The position numbers were made by a program, and so were the translations under genes. The notes below the pieces were generated by a model. That model worked only from the letters and a program-made list of their open reading frames with translations, was not told where the DNA came from and did not search any database. Positions 33,228 to 39,853 of a DNA stretch of 39,853 nt are shown here, one piece after another (within the stretch, counting starts at the first letter, position 1; the number at the start of each line of letters is the position of its first letter). Origin of the DNA: Candidatus Hydrogenedentota bacterium (GTDB taxonomy: Bacteria; Hydrogenedentota; Hydrogenedentia; Hydrogenedentales; CAITNO01); NCBI GenBank assembly GCA_012523015.1, contig JAAYJI010000106.1:1-39853 (forward strand). The letters run 5' to 3'.

Positions 33228-34291
33228 CAAGAGGCATTCGCCTCAATACCCGCTTGCAGATCGGCTAAGAAGGCATCACCGGGAAGTTGTTTATCTGCAC
33301 AGGTTTTCACGTACTCATCTAGAATCGGTTTGACCGCATCAACCCATCGCGCCTGTTCTTCGTCGGAGAGGGTGATTTCTTCATGGTTTAGGCTTTGAAT
33401 GAATTCGCGGCCCTCATCATCCGCCACATCCCATGCGGCGCCATGACGATCTACCCATTCATTATTGACCTCTTCAAAAATGGCTTGAATATCAGCGGGC
33501 AATCCTTCCCACTTCGCTTTATTCATGCTAACAAACATGGCCGTTGTATAACCGATCGCCGAGCTGTCGGTCACATACGAAATGACTTCACCTTGTTTCC
33601 AGCCTTTCAGCGTTTCTATGGGGCAAAGGGTAGCTTCTACGACCCCTTTTTGCAGCGCCTCATAGGTTTCCGGTTGACTCATTCCTATAGGTGTCGCGCC
33701 TAAGTGCGAAATAATGGTTGCGGACAAGCCTGTACCGCGCACTTTAAGACCTTCCATTTCGTCAAGTGTGTGGATCGGTTTTTTGCTGGCGAGAATGCCC
33801 GGGCCGTGGGCATGCAAGTACATGAGTTGCGTATCATTCATTTCAGCCGGCGCATATTTTCGTGCCAGATCGGTGGCGAGTCGTGTCGCAATTTTACCGT
33901 TGGGGTAGCCCACGGGCAAATCCAATCCTTCCAATAAGGGGAAGCGTCCGCGTGTGTAGGCGAGGCAACTCATGCCCAAATCGGAAATTCCCGACACGCC
34001 GCCCTCATAGACCTGCGGTGCCTGTGTCAAAGAGCCGCCTGCGTAGATGGTAACTTTTACGCGGCCATCGGTGCGCGCTTCAATTTCTTTCGCCCATGCT
34101 TCCGCTTCTTTGCATTGAATGTGGGAAGGAGGAAAGAAAACACTATACTTTAATTCTATCGCTTTCTGCGGGCGTGCCGATCCATCTCCTCCCGCATCAT
34201 CTGCCGGTTTGCTACAAGCAGGAACCAATAAAAACAGCAGTAGGATCATGGACAAAAGGCTACATGCATAAACATATTTTTTAAAGATCAT
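33227..34291 (-). CDS. dctP: TRAP transporter substrate-binding lipoprotein (DctP)
   Basis: 354 aa from the ATG at 34291, which has GGGAGGAG upstream; the longer open frame to 34348 lacks one. A lipoprotein signal ends at LLVPAC, so the receptor is tethered to the membrane. DctP-family features follow: [20 protein letters not shown], then [19 protein letters not shown]-like strands, and [20 protein letters not shown] containing the arginine that usually pairs with the substrate carboxylate. The substrate is therefore likely an organic acid or zwitterion; its identity is not readable. First gene of the TRAP operon; a promoter and palindromic operator lie just upstream. Confidence 0.9.
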   Translation of the reverse strand: MIFKKYVYACSLLSMILLLFLLVPACSKPADDAGGDGSARPQKAIELKYSVFFPPSHIQCKEAEAWAKEIEARTDGRVKVTIYAGGSLTQAPQVYEGGVSGISDLGMSCLAYTRGRFPLLEGLDLPVGYPNGKIATRLATDLARKYAPAEMNDTQLMYLHAHGPGILASKKPIHTLDEMEGLKVRGTGLSATIISHLGATPIGMSQPETYEALQKGVVEATLCPIETLKGWKQGEVISYVTDSSAIGYTTAMFVSMNKAKWEGLPADIQAIFEEVNNEWVDRHGAAWDVADDEGREFIQSLNHEEITLSDEEQARWVDAVKPILDEYVKTCADKQLPGDAFLADLQAGIEANAS

Positions 34292-34349
34292 TACAACTCC
34301 TCCCATACTTGAAACTGTAACATTGACGCTACCCATTTCTAAACACAAC

Positions 34350-34399
34350 GGCTGATTCAGCCTCCGTTTAGTATAACGAATGGGCTATTATGGGCGCAA
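34350..34399 (-). promoter_or_regulatory. Promoter and palindromic operator of the TRAP operon
   Basis: On the minus strand TTGCGC (34399-34394), an 18-bp spacer and TATACT (34375-34370). A perfect 13-bp palindrome, GGCTGATTCAGCC, at 34362-34350 begins about where transcription would start, an ideal place for a repressor to bind. The dctP start codon is 59 nt beyond it. No regulator gene adjoins the operon. Confidence 0.5.
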
Positions 34400-34447
34400 T
34401 AAAGAACCATAGGATTATTTCAAGCAATGGATGAGCTTAAACCGGCT

Positions 34448-34727
34448 TTAAAAACAAAGCACGCCGCAGTACATTCTTAACAGCGCACAGGGTTCATTGC
34501 CGAGCTTCGTATGGAAGGTAGATCCAAGCTCGAAATGCAGGCTATTCTGAAAAAAGACTTCGGCAGAAGTTCTGTAAGGAAACGTTTCTAGCTTTATAGG
34601 GGCGTCTCGTGTAAAATGGTGGTGGGACATTGTGGACTCCTTCGGGTGTTTTGTCAGGACGATTCTACCGAAGACTTCTATGATGTCTCTTTTTTTAGAC
34701 CGGTTGCTTTTCAACCTTGAAGCCGCC
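34448..34727 (-). mobile_element. IS30-family element, decayed 5' end (copy C)
   Basis: The best-preserved of three copies. On the minus strand it begins GGCGGCTTCAAGG, then GCAACCGGT and a block shared with copy B, then a ribosome site GAAGGAGTCC and ATG at 34630. The frame starts MSHHHFTRDAPIKLET, the usual IS30 transposase opening, and then departs; a decayed HTH (RIACISSLDLPSIR) is readable in another frame. No right end or DDE domain is present. The outer end lies 46 nt before the D-2-hydroxyacid dehydrogenase start. It fills most of the 482-bp gap between dctP and that gene. Confidence 0.7.
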
Positions 34728-34773
34728 GATTATTGGCACATGGATATGGTCTTTAGACGATAGGATAGAAAAT

Positions 34774-35739
34774 ATGAAAATTGTAATTACACGACGGATC
34801 CCGCAAGCAGGGATGGACATTCTTATTGAGGCAGTGGGAAAAGATTCGTTAGTACACCATGATTCAGATCTGCCGTTAACTCGGGAAGCACTGTTGGCGA
34901 TGCTGCCCGGTGCAAAGGCGGTATTGTCCACCTTATCAGAGAAAATGGATGGTGAAGCGATGGATGCTGCGGGCGGCGGTCTGCAAGTGATCGCGAACAT
35001 GGCCGTGGGTTACGACAATATCGATTGCAAAGCGGCAGCGGCGCGTAATATCGTTGCCACCAATACGCCCGGTGTGCTGACCGAAGCCACGGCAGACTTG
35101 GCTTGGGCATTGATCTTGGGCGCGGCGAGGCGGACAGGGGAATCGGAACGTTTCCTGCGCGCAGGCAATTGGAAAGGCTGGGCGCCGCTTCAGTATCTGG
35201 GCGCTTCTATCCATGGTAAAACCTTGGGCATTTATGGCATGGGCCGCATCGGATGTGCCGTGGCACGGCGTGCCTGCGGCTTTGAGATGCCTGTGCTGTA
35301 CTGCGATGCGCAACATGCTGATTTAGAAACAGAAAAAGCCTTGAACGCCCGTTGGGTCGATAAAGACACTTTAGTGCGCGAGTCCGATATCCTGACGCTC
35401 CATTGCCCCTTGACTGATGAAACACGTCATGCCTTTACTTTAGCCGAATTCAAGAAGATGAAAAAGGAAGCGGTTATTGTCAACACCTCACGGGGGCCGG
35501 TCATTAAAGAAGAAGATTTGCATCAGGCGCTCCGCGACGGGCTTATTTTTGCTGCAGGACTGGATGTTTATGAATTGGAGCCGACCATTTATAAGCCGAT
35601 CCTCGAATTAGAAAATGTTCTCATGCTTCCTCATCTTGGCAGTGCTACCGTAGAAACACGGGCAACCATGGCGCGTATGGCAGCTGAAAATATCGTGGCT
35701 GTACTCAACGGCCGCCAAGCTCCCAATCCCATTCAATGA
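34774..35739 (+). CDS. D-2-hydroxyacid dehydrogenase (glyoxylate/hydroxypyruvate reductase-like)
   Basis: 321 aa from the ATG at 34774 (AGGA at 8 nt); an in-frame ATG at 34717 lies inside the IS30 relic and is rejected. The NAD-binding loop is GIYGMGRIG (152-160). The catalytic triad is in place: R240 (NTSRGPVI), E269 (VYELEP) and H287 (LPHLGSAT). The substrate loop MAVGYDNID and the NTPGVLTEATADLAW stretch match glyoxylate reductase (GyaR/GhrB) members, which reduce glyoxylate or hydroxypyruvate. An acidic residue at the end of the second strand (C-D178) suggests preference for NADH, though this is weak evidence. Transcribed alone, convergent with the secreted protein gene. Confidence 0.9.
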   Translation: MKIVITRRIPQAGMDILIEAVGKDSLVHHDSDLPLTREALLAMLPGAKAVLSTLSEKMDGEAMDAAGGGLQVIANMAVGYDNIDCKAAAARNIVATNTPGVLTEATADLAWALILGAARRTGESERFLRAGNWKGWAPLQYLGASIHGKTLGIYGMGRIGCAVARRACGFEMPVLYCDAQHADLETEKALNARWVDKDTLVRESDILTLHCPLTDETRHAFTLAEFKKMKKEAVIVNTSRGPVIKEEDLHQALRDGLIFAAGLDVYELEPTIYKPILELENVLMLPHLGSATVETRATMARMAAENIVAVLNGRQAPNPIQ

Positions 35740-35750
35740 ACAGGATGCAG

Positions 35751-35794
35751 GATAAAAAATCTGTTTAGACGGCGCGATGATTTAATCGCCCGTC
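35751..35794 (-). terminator. Hairpin between convergent genes, possible terminator
   Basis: GACGGCGCGAT (35768-35778) and ATCGCCCGTC (35785-35794) pair over 10 bp with one bulged base and a 6-nt loop. On the minus strand a T6 run follows 8 nt later (35759-35754), which is farther than usual. The hairpin includes the stop codon of the minus-strand gene at 35793. It may serve both convergent genes. Confidence 0.35.
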
Positions 35795-36452
35795 ATAAGG
35801 GCAAGGCTTTCACAATATCATCCATGCTCGCCCAAGCCTCAGCATTCCGATCAGCCGGTACAGCCTTTTCTTCAAAGAGATCTTTTAGAAAAGCCGTGTC
35901 CGGAGAAAATTGTGCGTAGCTGAGGATACCGATGGGATCTTCCTCATCCGCTTTCGGCGGCGTATAAAAGGCTAATGAAACATGATCTTTGCTTTTCCAA
36001 TAAAAAACAGCAACAACCCGTTCATCGGTTGAGTCGGGGAAAACAAACATACTTTTACGCTCGTATTTTTTCCCATGACGTTGGATAATGGCGCCAAAAA
36101 ATTGGGCGGCACGGGCGCGCATGGCTCTCGCTTCTCCCTTCCAAACCGCTACCAGCTCATATAAGCGCTTATCTTTAAATCCGAAATTGGAAAATTGATA
36201 ATGGCCGAGGAAAGGATCCTGATCATGAACGATGAGCATGGATCCGGGCTGTTCCTTGGTGACAGGCGTATCACGCATTGCCTCATCACTATAGGCGGCT
36301 TCAGGGTGGGTATCGACAAAGTCATCAAAGGACATCCCAATTTTTGCGCCTCGCAAAACGCTTTCGAGTTCCGTATAGCTTTCCTGCTCTGCCGATGCTG
36401 TGTGCATGAGGAGAAGGCAGGCGAAGATTCCAAAAAGAAGCCACTTTTGCAT
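35793..36452 (-). CDS. Secreted protein of unknown function
   Basis: 219 aa. A clear signal peptide (LFGIFACLLLMHTASA, cut near residue 21) is followed by a soluble domain that I do not recognise. The mature part alternates strands and helices (IGMSFDDFVDTHPEA at the start; SMFVFPDSTDERVVAVFYW in the middle), loosely like small beta-lactamase-inhibitor or SmpA-type folds whose first helix begins GMsxxxV, but this is only a resemblance. The ribosome site AAAGGAA stands before the ATG. It lies 32 nt after the MBL-fold RNase-like gene on the same strand, so the two may be co-transcribed. Confidence 0.7.
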   Translation of the reverse strand: MQKWLLFGIFACLLLMHTASAEQESYTELESVLRGAKIGMSFDDFVDTHPEAAYSDEAMRDTPVTKEQPGSMLIVHDQDPFLGHYQFSNFGFKDKRLYELVAVWKGEARAMRARAAQFFGAIIQRHGKKYERKSMFVFPDSTDERVVAVFYWKSKDHVSLAFYTPPKADEEDPIGILSYAQFSPDTAFLKDLFEEKAVPADRNAEAWASMDDIVKALPL

Positions 36453-36484
36453 GAAGAATATTCCTTTCCCAAAATGGGCGTTGA

Positions 36485-37864
36485 CTATACAATAATCGGC
36501 ACTCGTTCTTCCATGATGACCGTGTTTTGTACGCCTTTTTCTTGGAGTCCCGATTGCAAGGCATTAAGGGATTTGGGCTCACCGTGGACCAACAAAACTT
36601 TTTTGTTTTTCCCATGGAACCGCGCCCCAAAATCAATCAATTCTGAACGGCCTGCGTGGGCGCTAAACGCATTCATGGTCTTCACTTCTGCGCGCAAAGC
36701 TCGTTTCACACCGAATATTTTTATTTCAGGCCGCCGTTCTACAATACGGCGTCCCAGGGTATTTTCTGCCATAAAGCCGACAATCAAAATGGTGTTTTTC
36801 GGGTCTTCACAATTGTTGCGCAGATGGTGGAGAATACGGCCCACCTCACACATGCCCGACGCGGAAATAATGATACAGGGTTCTGTAATGCTGTTGAGTC
36901 GCATGGAATCATCCATATTGCGTACATACTCAATATGGTTCAATTCGAAGGGATCGCCGGCCTTCTTCATCACCTCTTTAGTTTCCGTATCGAAAAGGTC
37001 CGTATGAAAGCGGAATATTTCGGTGATGTTCACGGTCAACGGACTGTCCACATAAACGGGAAGGGAGGGAATGGCTTTCTTCATTTCCAGCCGTTTCAGG
37101 GCAAAGACAATCTCTTGGGCTCGTTCTAGGGCAAAGCTCGGAATAATAATCTTGCCGCCCTTCTCAATGGCACGTAATACCACATGCGCCAGTTGCTCCT
37201 CCATCGCCTCAATAGGGTCGTGATCGCGGTCGCCGTAAGTGCTCTCCATAATGACGATGTCCGCGTCTTCGGGTATCCAAGGATCTTGTAAAAGGGGCAT
37301 GTTTTTTCGACCCAAATCGCCGCTAAAAAGGAGGCGTCGTTCTACTCCGTTTTCTTTGTAATCTACAACAACCATAGCGGAGCCCAGCACGTGTCCAGCA
37401 TCTTGAAAGGTGATAAAAACATCGGGCACAATTTCAAATCGGTCGTTATAGGGATAGCCGACCAGATGACGCATGGTCTCATAAACGTGCTCTTCTGAAT
37501 AGAGCGGAGCCACAAATTCACGATTCTTTTTTTGCAGCCATTCCGCGTCACGGCGCTGGATATTGGCACTATCCAACAACATGACACCGCATAGATCAAG
37601 GGTGGCAGGGGTGGTATAAATGCGTCCGTTGTACCCGTGCTTATGCAACATGGGGACAGTGCCCGTATGATCAATATGGGCATGACTCAATACAACGGCA
37701 TGGAGTTTGTCGACGGAAAAGGGGAAGGATCTATTTTTGCGTGCCGCTTCTTCACGACGCCCTTGGAACATGCCGCAATCAAGGAGAATACGATAGCCAT
37801 TAATTTCAAGGAGATGTTTGGAGCCGGTGACACCGCCGGCAGCGCCGAATGAGGTAATCTTCAT
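36485..37864 (-). CDS. MBL-fold beta-CASP RNase-like protein
   Basis: 459 aa. The metallo-beta-lactamase zinc motif is HAHIDHTG with H61, H63, D65 and H66. Further ligands are in DAGHVLGS and SGDLGR. The inserted beta-CASP domain (about 180-380) has ESTYGDRDH and ends with the CIIISASGMCEVGRIL stretch. A C-terminal RMMBL motif follows (MNAFSAHAGRSELIDF). This is the CPSF73/YSH1-like bacterial group, metal-dependent RNA-cutting enzymes with exo- or endonuclease activity; cytoplasmic, as no signal is present. All metal ligands are intact. AAGGA stands before the ATG. Probably leads a two-gene unit with the secreted protein. Confidence 0.92.
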   Translation of the reverse strand: MKITSFGAAGGVTGSKHLLEINGYRILLDCGMFQGRREEAARKNRSFPFSVDKLHAVVLSHAHIDHTGTVPMLHKHGYNGRIYTTPATLDLCGVMLLDSANIQRRDAEWLQKKNREFVAPLYSEEHVYETMRHLVGYPYNDRFEIVPDVFITFQDAGHVLGSAMVVVDYKENGVERRLLFSGDLGRKNMPLLQDPWIPEDADIVIMESTYGDRDHDPIEAMEEQLAHVVLRAIEKGGKIIIPSFALERAQEIVFALKRLEMKKAIPSLPVYVDSPLTVNITEIFRFHTDLFDTETKEVMKKAGDPFELNHIEYVRNMDDSMRLNSITEPCIIISASGMCEVGRILHHLRNNCEDPKNTILIVGFMAENTLGRRIVERRPEIKIFGVKRALRAEVKTMNAFSAHAGRSELIDFGARFHGKNKKVLLVHGEPKSLNALQSGLQEKGVQNTVIMEERVPIIV

Positions 37865-37980
37865 ATTTTTTTCCTTAAATCAGAGTCTATCTATAGCAAG
37901 GGCGCGGACGGATAGTATCCGCTACTTGAGATTCGTGACGATTCAAAAGGCTGCGCCTAACGCCGCCGAAAATGAATGGA

Positions 37981-39546
37981 TCACGCCTCCTCCACCACAG
38001 TGTATCCCAGCGCATCAGCAAGGGCAAAGACGTCTTCTTTTAAATCACCATAAAAGGTTACGCGGTGCCAACTCCACTGATCCCATTGGGTAAACAGTTT
38101 CTCTATATCACCGACCGGCTCGGCGCACAATTTGGTGCGGCAAGCGCGGTCATCGGGATCGTTGGCAATCGCCTTCGCTTGATGGAATAAAATTTCTTTC
38201 CGTTCCGGACATACCTCCAACGAAGTGGTCATGTAGCCGCCGGGCAAGAAAGAGCGTACTGCTGCGCCTTGCCGATCTTCAGAGTGGGTCATGATCGCAA
38301 AGGGATTCTCCGATCCCTTCGGGCCAAATACACGGTTGGAGGCAACACAATGAGCATAAATAATCTGCCCACGTGCGGTGTCTATGACCGGATCCGAAAT
38401 ATAACCGGGCCGACCTTGGGTCAGGGCGGTGAAAATCGTCATGGTTGCCGTGGAACGCACATCCGCCTCACACGCGCCGATCAGTCCCTCATTATTCAGT
38501 TCATGGAATCCTAAGCAGGGATAGGCGTGGATGTGGTTTCCATAGAATCCGCCCAGGCAGTTAATGGTGATTGCATTGGCATCATATTGGTTGAGCAGTG
38601 CTTTGTTGGCAAGGTACATCGCGGCCGAAGCCTCCAGCGTTTCACGGCTAACATCGGTGATATATGCTGCGCCTTTTTCCCAACGATCCGCTATAGCTTT
38701 CGCCTCGTCTTTATCCGCAGCCTCCCACAAAGCGTTCAATTCTGAAAAAGCCGCTTGTACCATGGGCACACCCGCGTAGGCTTCCAAGGCTTTGGCTTCC
38801 TCATCACGTACCACCACAATTTTGGAAGCCTTCATTTGTTCGATACATTCAGCCGGTGTAAGGGTCTTCAGTGGATCAGCAATACAATCCGGATTGCCCG
38901 GCTTCAGGGTAGCCTTCACTCGGGTTTGGGTGACGGCAGCGGAAAAGGTGGAGGCATCTTGTCCGTCTGCGATCCCTTTAAAACAGTTTACCGCAGCAAA
39001 AACATCTTCCATACGTGAGGAAGCGATAAAGCCTAGGTTCGAAACATTTCTGCGAATAAAGTCAGCTGTGTAGACAAGGAAACCGCCGCTGCCGCCGAAC
39101 TGAAAATCTACATATAGGATAGCTTTGCCTGTATCCGCCACGGTCTGCACAACGCGATTCCAACAGTTCATCTGGTAGACGATGTAGCCTAAGATATTTT
39201 CCGACGCGCTTTCCTTGAGGATAGCTTCTGCTTCTTCAGGGCCTTGTGCCATGACCGGTAAAAATTCAAAGTCGGGGCAGCCCTGTATCAGCGCATTCGT
39301 AATCGTGTCCATGACAGGCGTGAAAGCGAAACCCACATTGGGCCAGTCAGGTCCCGGTTGTGTTTCCGCGTGCAGTGAATACACAATTTTGATGCGTGGT
39401 TTTCCGGTTCCGTCCGCCGCAAACAGGCGCCGCGACGATGTCATAACGCCCAATGTCCCCGCACAAGCGGCGCAACTTGATACTAAAAATTGACGTCGTG
39501 AAAGGGGGCAACATGCACATCCACCGAGAACGAATTGATCTTTCAT
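37981..39546 (-). CDS. Tat-exported fucose/arabinose-isomerase-like protein
   Basis: 521 aa with AAAGGAG 6 nt before the ATG. The N-terminus has a cysteine-rich lead (GGCACCPLSRRQFLVSSC) containing the twin-arginine motif, then CAACAGTLGV and an export site near residue 45. The rest resembles the L-fucose/L-arabinose isomerase-like fold: three alpha/beta layers, a mid-protein ITINCLGGFYGNHIHAYPC, EADVRSTATM, and a C-terminal barrel. Members isomerise aldoses and ketoses with a metal, but Tat-exported members are mostly uncharacterised and substrate is unknown. The unusual six cysteines around the signal could support a cofactor or disulfides, or be removed with the signal. Confidence 0.78.
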   Translation of the reverse strand: MKDQFVLGGCACCPLSRRQFLVSSCAACAGTLGVMTSSRRLFAADGTGKPRIKIVYSLHAETQPGPDWPNVGFAFTPVMDTITNALIQGCPDFEFLPVMAQGPEEAEAILKESASENILGYIVYQMNCWNRVVQTVADTGKAILYVDFQFGGSGGFLVYTADFIRRNVSNLGFIASSRMEDVFAAVNCFKGIADGQDASTFSAAVTQTRVKATLKPGNPDCIADPLKTLTPAECIEQMKASKIVVVRDEEAKALEAYAGVPMVQAAFSELNALWEAADKDEAKAIADRWEKGAAYITDVSRETLEASAAMYLANKALLNQYDANAITINCLGGFYGNHIHAYPCLGFHELNNEGLIGACEADVRSTATMTIFTALTQGRPGYISDPVIDTARGQIIYAHCVASNRVFGPKGSENPFAIMTHSEDRQGAAVRSFLPGGYMTTSLEVCPERKEILFHQAKAIANDPDDRACRTKLCAEPVGDIEKLFTQWDQWSWHRVTFYGDLKEDVFALADALGYTVVEEA

Positions 39547-39689
39547 CTTTGGCTCCTTTTAAGAACAACGTTGACTTCCGAACAATCACAGCATCTACAG
39601 TAATACTATACGGTGAAGGCTTTTCTTGCATCAACTTTTTAAAAAGAGGACCAATTCGAGTTTGAACCTGCGATCCCCAAAAATAAGAC

Positions 39690-39718
39690 TTGACTTTTGA
39701 CCCCAGATTGTCTATTGT
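39690..39718 (+). promoter_or_regulatory. Promoter for the gene at the right edge
   Basis: TTGACT (39690-39695), a 17-bp spacer and TATTGT (39713-39718). Spacing is ideal and both boxes match at four to five positions. It is followed by an 83-nt leader to the GTG at 39802. Confidence 0.45.
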
Positions 39719-39801
39719 AGTTTTATAAAGATGAATCTTACCATGCGTGATTGATAATACTTTGGAGGCATACTCAACCACAAAATAGGAGGATTTATTC
39801 T

Positions 39802-39853
39802 GTGTTAACAGTATTTGGTAATCGTGCAGGGGGCGGGAGAGTAACTACCTCAG
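39802..39853 (+). CDS. Start of a protein, probably DUF1501 family (partial)
   Basis: Only 17 codons are inside the window. A GTG at 39802 has a strong ribosome site (AGGAGG, 9 nt). The reading is MLTVFGNRAGGGRVTTS. DUF1501 proteins of planctomycete-type bacteria typically begin MLTxxG and soon reach a twin-arginine RRxFL signal, which would be the next residues outside the window. The family match is inferred from so few residues that it must be considered tentative. Confidence 0.4.
   Translation, partial: MLTVFGNRAGGGRVTTS

Overview
The window (39,853 bp) reads as a chromosomal piece of a diderm bacterium. It has a FadL/OmpP1-type outer-membrane protein, several Tat-exported or signal-peptide proteins, a lipoprotein TRAP receptor and Shine-Dalgarno-led genes. 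Tat-dependent Gfo/Idh/MocA oxidoreductase, HEAT-repeat protein, fucose-isomerase-like Tat protein, SGNH hydrolases and a probable DUF1501-type start at the right edge are a mix typical of Hydrogenedentota and Planctomycetota/PVC-like bacteria. The lineage is inference; there is no rRNA here to settle it.

Layout. (1) 1-6126: an unknown multi-pass membrane protein, a large FAD/Fe-S oxidase (GlcD+GlcF-like, YdiJ type) and a FadL-type porin. Decayed 5' ends of an IS30-family element sit on both sides of the oxidase gene, facing away from each other. (2) 6148-13905, all minus strand: a HEAT-repeat gene broken by one in-frame TAG, a Tat Gfo/Idh/MocA protein, nadA, larE, a small anchored protein and a membrane-anchored serine hydrolase. 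(3) 14304-15684: UDP-glucuronate decarboxylase and a small sigma-region-4-like HTH protein, convergent. (4) 15898-26267: a defence-island-like segment around a tRNA-Val(CAC) gene. Reading the minus strand from the tRNA 3' end there is a dead excisionase-type HTH gene, a 54-codon ORF overlapping the next start, a 1,629-aa helicase/nuclease with an acidic cysteine-bearing repeat, and a clear intrinsic terminator. On the other side of the tRNA lie a DUF2075 nuclease/ATPase and a NERD-UvrD helicase. (5) 26584-30766: a possible 23-aa hydrophobic peptide, two SGNH hydrolases and an McsA-McsB pair whose McsB has lost most catalytic residues. (6) 30877-34399: a TRAP transporter operon (dctP-dctQ-dctM) followed by a universal stress protein, with a promoter/operator in front. 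(7) 34448-39853: a third IS30 relic, a D-2-hydroxyacid dehydrogenase, a secreted unknown protein, a beta-CASP MBL-fold RNase-like protein, a Tat fucose-isomerase-like protein and the first codons of a further gene.

How they fit together: the TRAP system probably imports an organic acid or osmolyte, with its activity possibly tuned by the linked Usp. The two 2-hydroxyacid-linked enzymes (FAD/Fe-S oxidase, D-2-hydroxyacid dehydrogenase) and LarE point to lactate/glycolate-like metabolism, though they are not in one operon. The most unusual items are the pseudokinase McsB beside an intact McsA, the tRNA-adjacent helicase/nuclease cluster with its dead excisionase gene and coupled small ORF, the amber codon inside a conserved domain of the HEAT protein, and the three IS30 end relics.
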